Positions 56,298 to 64,000 of a stretch of DNA of 64,000 nt are shown piece by piece. Position 1 is the first letter of the stretch; every line of letters starts with the position of its first letter. This DNA is from Carya illinoinensis. Taxonomy: Eukaryota > Streptophyta > Magnoliopsida > Fagales > Juglandaceae. The stretch spans positions 26,399,501-26,463,500 of the forward strand of contig NC_056767.1 of NCBI RefSeq assembly GCF_018687715.1, read 5' to 3'. The notes under the pieces are model-generated. The model saw nothing but the letters and a program-made list of their open reading frames with translations, did not search any database and was not told where the DNA came from. A program made the translations under genes and the position numbers.

Positions 56298-56409
56298 TGC
56301 TTCGTTTTACTGTTAACTGTTTAGTTAAGTTACAAAAAATTGTCAGCAAAAATATTACATAGATATAAACAGCAAAATGAGTTATGGATTTGTTTTTTTT
56401 GTCTAGGTG

Positions 56410-58501
56410 TCATTCAAGCTCAGGTCCATATTGGACAGGACTGATGGAGATAATATTGAAGTTTTTGTGTTTTTGTTGGTTGAATATTTCTGGGTCCACA
56501 GCAAGTTGAATCATCCATTGATTTTCTGAAGCTTCTGATGCCATTTTTTGTATAAATGGTAAATGTTCCTGTGTAGTAAATAGTTAGTGAGTTTAGATAA
56601 TTAGTCAATGTAAAAATAATTTATATATAATTTTATTTGAAAATTTTGTGAAAAAGAATAAAGTTACCTCTCCAGTATGATTCATGAAATCAATGGCTGA
56701 ATGACCCAATGCTTGTTCTGCAAGTTCACCGAACATAACAGCTGCTAATTTTCCTGTCCCGTCATCAACTTCAACATATGCTCGACAACTGTAAATAATA
56801 AAAGTATTATTTTTTGTTAGTATTGGTAAAATTAATATGTGAATAATTTTGAAATGAATTGTTAATTATTGAAGTAAAAAAAATGTGTACCGTGGTTCAG
56901 CAACACTTTGATGTTTGCAGTGGTAACAAAGAAAGCTTTCATTATGGTCATGCCCAGTTCCTTTGTTACAATTGATGCATGACATATAGAAGAAGATTTG
57001 GTGCAAATTTATGATATTTATCTTTGCCTTGATCCAGAATTTTGCTTTCTATATTATATTAAGAACAATATTTTGTTTAATGAGAAGGAATATAAATACA
57101 AATATGATGTTAAGAAAAATAATTTACCTCCATTGGTTGCAAACTTTTTAGTAATGCAGCAACATCACAATTTTTTGTTATTTGTCGAATACCAACTGAC
57201 GATAAAGATGTAGATGGGTATTTTAATGATTTTGCAATTATGACTTCAAGTCTTGAATCATTGATTGCAATCCTAAAAAAGAAAAAAAGAAATTATAATT
57301 GGAACATTTTTAATAGATATGTTAATAAAAAATATTGTAATTAATATGAATTACCATCTTTGCAGCAGTTTTGCTTCAGGGATAAGAGGATTGATTGTAA
57401 ATGCACTTGCTGGTCGAGATGAAAGAGATAGTCCTGTTTCGTTAATATAAATAATTGTTAGTTAAAAAATGTAAGATTTAAAATAAGAATTAAGAATTTG
57501 AATTATTAGAATTACCATTGTAAGAACGAACTTTGAGCTTTGTTGCAAGTAGAATTGGTTTTGTTTCGATTATTTCAGAAATTTTTTTGCATTCGTCTTG
57601 AACAAAACGTCCCCACATAGTCAACGAGATAGGATTGAAGCTACATGATATGAAAGGAGAAAATTAAAAAGAATTTAAAAAGTAAAGATTATAAAAAAAT
57701 TTTCAAAAATTAAAAAGGGGAAAAAAAATTTACCTTTGATCTATAACATAGATTTCTTGAAGAGTAGCTGGTCCATTTGTTAATGTTATTTCTTTTGGAG
57801 GTTTGATGTGAAGAGCAACTGCTAAGAGATCTGATTAAAAATATTGAAATGATTAGCTGTTTAGGAAAAAAAAATTAAAAATGATAATAATTTACCTATT
57901 TCTGCAATTGAATCCTTATAAGCATCCAACTCGTTAATGGGAATGAGGTTGTACTTTGGTATTTCTACTTGTTGTTCATTTTCTGGAATCTCTTCGATGA
58001 TTGTTTTTGCATTTATAATCCATTGGTATTCATGCGACTCAGTTTTATATTTAGGATCCAGTAGTTTGACATATGCGTTTATAATATAGTAGGATCGAAA
58101 CATCTGGAGAGAGTCTTCTCTTGAATCAATATCATTTCCGAACATTGTTGCTTGTAGACGATTTCCCTATATTATATAAGAAAGTATTGGTTGTTAGTTT
58201 TTATAATAAGTAAGGAATTTGTTTTTAAAAAAAAAAGTAAAAAAATTTTACAAGTAAATATTATTACATAGAATGTATAAGATATGTTATATAAAGTATA
58301 TATATATGAGTATATTTGTAGAATAAATTGTAAGTAGAGAAAAAAATATTGTACCTGTTCATCTACCAACATTAAATTTTGGTATTTTATTGATGAGTGT
58401 TGCCCAATTCGTTTGGGGGATTTTTCAACCACGAGCATCTTGATTTTCCAGTCCCTTGTCTTTGGAGTAATATCTTTAATTGATGTATAAGTGATCCGCA
58501 T
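56410..58501 (-). CDS. Replication protein A 70 kDa-like single-stranded-DNA-binding protein of the Helitron, 9 exons
   Basis: Predicted exons: 58501-58355, 58166-57896, 57830-57734, 57640-57516, 57433-57355, 57272-57128, 57027-56891, 56788-56668, 56568-56410. All have GT-AG borders and all phases agree; 1,281 bases give 426 residues with no stop. The N-terminus (MRITYTSIKDITPKTRDWKI, then MLVDEQGNRLQATMF) is an RPA1-type first OB fold (DUF223-like). A second OB fold follows (FNPISLTMWGRFVQDE region). The C-terminal OB fold has a zinc ribbon (SCINCNKGT, then FLCYHCKH) and VEVDDGTGKLAAVMFGELAE. Function: probably coats the displaced strand during transposition. It appears intact, unlike the neighbouring helicase. 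Exon 7's start (acceptor at 57028) is the least certain border. Confidence 0.85.
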
Positions 58502-58732
58502 TTTGAAAACTGATAAGCCAAAAAGAAATGAAGTCTATAAACATAAAAGGAAAGAAATGGAATTAATTAAACTGTAAAATAAAAACTAATAGAAACTTAT
58601 ATGTATTAATTAGTTAACAAGAATAAATTAATAGAATATTGGAAATATAAAAAAAAAAATTGTAGAAAATTTTTAATCTATTTATAGCAGTTAAAATTAA
58701 ATATAAAAAAAAAATTTGTTACCTGCATAACA

Positions 58733-61700
58733 TCAGTTAGAGGAGGCCAATGTTAATAAGTCTGTGTAGACAATATTTTTTGTGCAGTTTTTTTCTAGTT
58801 CATCAGTTGAGATTGGTCGTATCAGAATCTTGATTGCAGAAATAGTCTTAGCTCTTGATAAAGCTACATATAATTGTCCATGTGAAAAAACTGGATGTGG
58901 CAAGTATATCCCAACAAAATCTAATGTCTGTCATTGTGACTTGTTTATACTCATTGCAAAGCTTAGTTTAACAGGGAATTGAGTTCGTTTGAATGGGAAA
59001 CCACTGTTTTCATCAGGATTTGGGAAAAATGGAATTCTCGGAATAAAAACCTTTTTGCCACTGTGATGACCAACTGCAATTTCTGCATGAATAACGTTAC
59101 GATCAAAATTGCGACAGATTAGTCGTGTTCCATTGCATAGTCCTTCTGAAGGATTGATGTTTCTCAATAACATGATTGGACAGTTTTGTTTCAACAATAA
59201 TTCATGTGGAGGAAGTCCATTTGGTGTTAAAGTATGTAAGAAATCTTCCATGACTGCCTGTTCAGATGCGTCGATTGTTTCATCAAAACTGTAATACTGT
59301 TTTAACTCTCCAGGAAATCTCTGAATCAACAAAGTGTTTATTTCATCAACATAACTATTTTTTAGTGTCAATATAGCTCGATTCATCATGCTTGAAATAT
59401 TTGTTGAATAATCAAAAATATTATGAAAAACAGTATCCACCAAATGATCCAAAGAAGTAGCATCATTTTCATATGGAATTAACATGACTGCCGGAATTCT
59501 AACGTATTCATTAATTGTGATTGGTGGTTACCCATTCCCTAAATCCAATATGTATTTTGAGAAGTCTGGATCTAATCTTGCACGCATATTTTCAGTTAAA
59601 AGAATTTTTGTCAATTTTGGCCATAGGTAGGAAGAAACTAAGCTGGCATCAATCTGTTGTTGTCTTGTTCCTTTTGGGACCACAGGTAGAATCTGACGAA
59701 AGTCTCCACCAAATACAATAACTTTTCCACCAAAAGATAATTCTGAATCATTAATATCCTTTAGCATTTTATCCAATGCTTCTATAGATTCTTTTCTTGA
59801 CATAGGAGCTTCATCCCATATGATTAACTTTACTTTTTGTAGTAATCTTGCAAGTCCACTTTGTTTACTGACACTGCATGTGAGATTTTTGTTGGTATCT
59901 AGTGGAATTTTGAATCGTGAATGTGCAGTTCGACCTCCAGGTAAGATTGATGCAGCTACACCAGATGAAGCAGTTGCAAGAGCAATTAATTGCTTTGTTC
60001 TTGTTGTAGCAAGGAGTGCTTTGTATAAAAATGTTTTTCCTGTACCACCAGGACCATCAATAAAGAACATCGTAGGTTCATTTGACAAAACTTTTTGTAA
60101 GATAGAATTATAAGCATTTTGTTGTTCGCAATTAAGCAGTGTTGATGCATGAAGATCTTCTTCTGGAATTGGAACAGCTAATTCATCATCAATTTCTCTA
60201 AACAAAAACTCATCTTGATCAAAATCAATGTTTTGGTCTATAAGATGGAACGAATTGATGTTTCTACCCATTGATTCAAATATTGTGGAGATGGAGCGTA
60301 AAGTTTCAGTTCTAACAGTTGATGAAGAACTTTCAACTAATTGAAAATCAGCAGACATATCTTGTTCAAAGCGTTCCCAGAGATCTCTTGGATTTGTAGG
60401 ATTACAGTAAACCAAAATTGTTGCAAATAGTCTTCTTAAACTGAAAGGCATTTGGTAAAGAGAGGCTTCGTATAAGCATTCTTCTAAACTGTCATCTCTC
60501 TGTAATAAACCATACATAGTTGCAGCTTCACAAAATGTGGGGGCCAAGATACCATTGACAGTTTTGAGATGATCAAATGATAAAGGACCTCTTATATGAT
60601 TTAATAACATCCGCAGATAATACCTTTCTCCTTCAAAAGGATTTGCTGTAACAATTCGACCTATCACAACCTGTTTTTTTCGAATAGTCCACATTTTGTA
60701 TTGTTGGCTCCAAACATAAAATTCAGGAAATTCTTTATACAACAATTTTCTGGCATTCTGATCAACTTGATTTGTTGCGAAAAATTCAGTCAGCATTGAC
60801 TTTGCTGAAAAGTCAGAGTTTATCACATTTGTTAAGTTTTCATGTGCACGGAAAGTAACCTGGTGCTGATTTTCAAGATGTAAATGTAAGCTATAGACTG
60901 CTGGATGAACCTCATTGATAATAAAGCCAAATATTCTCCACATAGCCTCTGGTGGAGTAATCCATCGAGCTGATTGAAATCTTTCAATTTCATCAATCTG
61001 TTGAGTGCTTTGTTCAGAAACCAGATTGAAGGCAACACGATCATGGCCTTTATAAATGTATTTGTAAAGATACTTGACAGCTTTTATTGTAGAACATATC
61101 TCAACATTAATATGGCAGTCAAACATTGCAAGTAAATAAGGGTTATATGGAACAACCCAACGATTATCTAAATCATGTCCTCTGATTTTGGCTGTTCTTC
61201 CATTGTTGCAGCGTTTGTATATTGGGAAGCAATCATTTCCAACAACAGTGTTTGAGACAAACTGTTTTGGGTAATTATTTTTGCAACAACCATTTTTTTT
61301 CATGCATACATTTGTTGGATTTAGAACTCCACATGGGCCATGCATCATATGCTTAACAACAGCTGTATAGAGATGTAAGTTGTTGTCTTTGTCAGGTAAT
61401 TCAGCAGATACTATCTCATCAAAAGATTCTAGTGCGTATAATTTCCAATCTTGACGCAATATAATTAGGAAATGGGCATGTGGAAGTCCTCTTTTTTGGT
61501 GCTCAATAACATAAACATATGCTGCGATTTTTCCAAATATTTCTCGTTTGAATAATTCATACTTCAGATCCTCTAATTTTGCTCTAAAAATTCGAGCAAT
61601 TAAGTCAGGTCGATTTTGGGTTTCCTCATGTGGTAACAATTGAGTTGAGATCTCTTTCCAATTTGGATTGCATGTCATTGTCAAAAAAATATATGGTTTG

Positions 61701-63799
61701 CCATATCGTTGAACTAAAGCCATTGCTTCTAAATATCTTTTTTGCATATCTCTTGGGCCTCCAATAAAAGATGAAGGCAAAATTATACGTTTGCCAATTC
61801 TTGAAGCATTTGTTTCTCCAAGATTAATGCTATCAACAATGCCTTGATATAATTCAGATCGAATATGTTGTTGATTGCAACGAAAATAATCTAACCTTGA
61901 AGTCTCTATCTTGATATACATGTCAACAACAAATTGTTGAAGAAGTCGGCCAGAGATTAGAAGGATAGATTTCAGATTTTCTCTAATTTGCAACTTGTAA
62001 CAGTAATATTCACGGCAAGAAACAATGGGATCTTTTTTCTTTTTCTTTAAAACTACAAAAGTAATAAAAAATTATTTAAAAAAATACATACCAAATATAT
62101 TAATAATAAGTTGTATAAAAAAGATAGGATAGAAAATTTAACCTTGTTCTTCTCTTTTGAGTAATTCTTCTACTGATGTTGATTGATGAGGATCAATTAA
62201 TTGAGTTGTGCAGTTATTGACAGATACAGATGCAATTCTTTTGTTAATTCTTTGTATGCCTTGGTGCCATCCAATATCTCCAAGAGGAAACAACAGAGGA
62301 TATTGAAGCGGATCATAGCATCCAAAATAATATTGAACTAAATGACTCCCGTCAATATGATTAAATACGAAAATATCACGAGGTGTTAAATGTTCTGAAT
62401 CATCATTTTCAACCCAAATAGCTGTAACTTCTGATGATGTTGGGGCATTAAACACCCGTTGATCTAAACCAGGATCTGATTTTATACAGATTTTTTGATA
62501 TTCTAAATTTGGCAAATCACCAATAGATCGAAAAAATGTTGAATATGGATTTACACGAAGGAGATCCATAAGTTGGGCAATAATAGAAGGATCCATTCTG
62601 ATTGAGTCAACAATGCGATTCTCGAATTCATGTTCAATGTCATAGAAATATAGCTGCAAATTAGAAGGTTGACCATCTGAAGGAATCAAATCAGGGAGAC
62701 AGTGATAAATTTGACCTTGAGCTCGAAATGTATATATTCCTCTGTTTCTTCGACATAAATTTCTGTCAAATTTAACTCCAAAAGATGTGAAAGCAAATTT
62801 GTTGTTGTACGTTCGAACATATGTCCGAAATTGTGTAGATTCAGCAGTATTTGAAACAAACAGATTATAGAGTTGATCTGGAACATCATTTGTAACCAAA
62901 GAGATTGATCCATCAGCACAACAGAAATTCTTTGTTTCATGAAAGAATCTTTTTGCTTTGCAATGCTGACAATGTGGCATATTTGGTAAATAATTTGCTT
63001 CAACTGGAACATTTTGTAATATTTGTCTATGTACAACATTATGACGACGTAATGTGCCTATTGAGTTGGGGTAAAGGAAAAACAAATATAAGAATTTTCA
63101 TTAGAAATAATTAAATAATTTTTTTTCAATCAATATTTTAAATATAAATAACAATAAAATATAATGTTATTAAAGAATTCATTTTATTTTTAGTTCTTAC
63201 CAAAAGTACATCTTCGCAGATTTTTTTGAGCACTTGATTGTAATTGATCAACAAGAGGAACCTATTTTAGAGAAAAAATAATTATTGAAAGAGAGTAAAT
63301 AAATAAAATATATGATGACAAAAAAGAAAAGTTACTAAACCTGTTGGACCATAAGTTGTTCAGAAAGTTGACTTGTCTCTGTTGGTGCATTTGTTGACTT
63401 TCCTTTCAACAAATTTACAGAATAACTTGAGCCAGCAGAAGAACTGTATGAAATATTTAATTGTGTAGATTCTTCTGAATTTTTAGCAAGGAGATGAACA
63501 TTTGGGCATATGCTAGGCTCTTCTGAGGAGGTCATTCCAAGAATGTTAAAATTACGGCGAGAAATTCTGGACCTCTTTCCATGGTATTGTTGAATATTAG
63601 AATTTTCAATATTGCCAATAGGTTCGAGATGATCATCTGATGTATCATCGATTGATATAATCATTTGATCAATATCAGATGGCGTTGAATCTTGAAAATC
63701 AAGCATATCTCTTTTCGAAACTTGTTTTTGACAATGTCTTTTTGTTGTTCTTTGCTGCAATTGATCTTTTTTGTTTTGTAGAAGATCTTTAGATGACAT
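58733..63799 (-). pseudogene. Helitron Rep/helicase, near-intact, two nonsense codons
   Basis: Exons 63799-63341, 63261-63201, 63057-62143 and 62052-58733 join in phase to 1,585 codons. A cysteine/histidine cluster (CQHCKAKRFF, about residue 200) comes first. The Helitron-like N-terminal/Rep domain (about 480-900) has LTMTCNPNW, the HUH motif in GLPHAHFLI (His near 670) and the tyrosine motif YLYKYIYKGHD. The PIF1-type helicase (about 1110-1585) has Walker A GPGGTGKT (60032-60055), Walker B IIWDEAPM, GGDFRQILPVV, LTENMR and the C-terminal HGQLYVALSRAKT. Stops: TAA at 59530-59528 (codon 1320) and TGA at 58933-58931 (codon 1519, where SQGQTL is expected to be SQ-Gly-QTL). No frameshift. The damage is therefore slight and confined to the helicase; the Rep nuclease half is unbroken and could give a truncated protein. 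Confidence 0.9.
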
Positions 63800-64000
63800 T
63801 TTTTTGTTGATTTTTTTTGAAGCAGAATTTTATTTAATTATTTCCTGAAATAAAGATTTTGGAAATAAATAATAAAATTTTATCATTTGATATGTCAATA
63901 AAGTAAATTAAAAGTTCAAAATTTTAAATTGACAGTAAATAAAAAGTTCAAAAAGTTTATTAATTGGAACAAAAAAGAACATATAATAAATATATTTATT

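Larger units (their letters stand above)
56268..64000 (-). mobile_element. Autonomous-type Helitron, 5' end beyond the right edge
   Basis: Minus-strand 3' terminus is CTAG at 56271-56268, followed by T in the flanking (TA)n tract, as expected for insertion between A and T. A hairpin lies about ten bases inside. The element carries a Rep/helicase gene (63799-58733) and then an RPA-like gene (58501-56410), the typical gene content of plant autonomous Helitrons. The 5' TC terminus was not found before base 64000. It moves by a rolling-circle-like mechanism. Confidence 0.92.

Noticed and set aside
1..64000. tRNA, rRNA or plastid-derived inserts
   Set aside because: No cloverleaf with conserved GGTTCGAATCC-type arm, no rRNA motif, and no plastid gene was recognised by reading either strand; a covariance search would be needed to be sure.

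Overview
This 64 kb window is plant nuclear DNA, almost certainly from a eudicot. The evidence is GT-AG introns with AT-rich interiors, a 12-exon cytosolic glutamine synthetase gene, and a dense load of plant transposable elements (CACTA, Copia, Gypsy, L1-type LINE, Helitron, MITEs). I cannot place the species from sequence alone; a woody eudicot is only a guess.

Layout. 1-9230: the right part of an autonomous-type CACTA element. Its TNP2 transposase gene reads leftward out of the window. A second gene (381-codon plant-transposon-protein ORF) reads rightward. The terminus lies at 9230. Between and around the two divergent genes sit about forty copies of a 12-bp palindrome-like site (consensus ACGTTCGAACGT and one-base variants). 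9314-10715: a possible non-autonomous TIR element. 12590-13623: a secreted cysteine-rich protein gene with duplicated domains and a broken third copy. 14768-19291: a complete non-autonomous CACTA element with a 3-bp target duplication. 23454-23675: a small gene for a 73-residue protein. 25950-34706: a decayed Copia element with a second LTR element (26787-30829) nested in its gag; the inner element carries an exact 153-bp tandem array. 36501-39820: intact glutamine synthetase, the one clear host metabolic gene. 41725-44700: a 5'-truncated LINE. 45661-53096: a Gypsy element with both LTRs and a TGTGG target duplication, whose pol is almost wholly deleted. 53198-54051: an orphan poly(A) retroposon with a 17-bp target duplication. 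56268 to past the right edge: a near-intact Helitron with Rep/helicase and replication-protein-A-like genes.

How the parts relate. The host genes (glutamine synthetase, the cysteine-rich protein, the 73-residue protein) are islands among mobile elements. Within the CACTA element, both divergent genes appear to have a non-coding first exon and a 5'-leader intron, and each has an array of the 12-bp site just upstream of its predicted transcription start. In two arrays the sites fall on a lattice of about 20.7 bp, two turns of B-DNA, which would place them on one face of the helix. This is the most striking signal here and the best candidate for an undescribed regulatory or transposition system: an element-encoded protein binding phased palindromes. 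The binding protein, and any link to the 381-codon ORF, are inference.

The Helitron is the other high-value item. Its RPA-like gene has nine in-phase exons and no stop. Its 1,584-residue Rep/helicase is spoiled by only two point nonsense codons.
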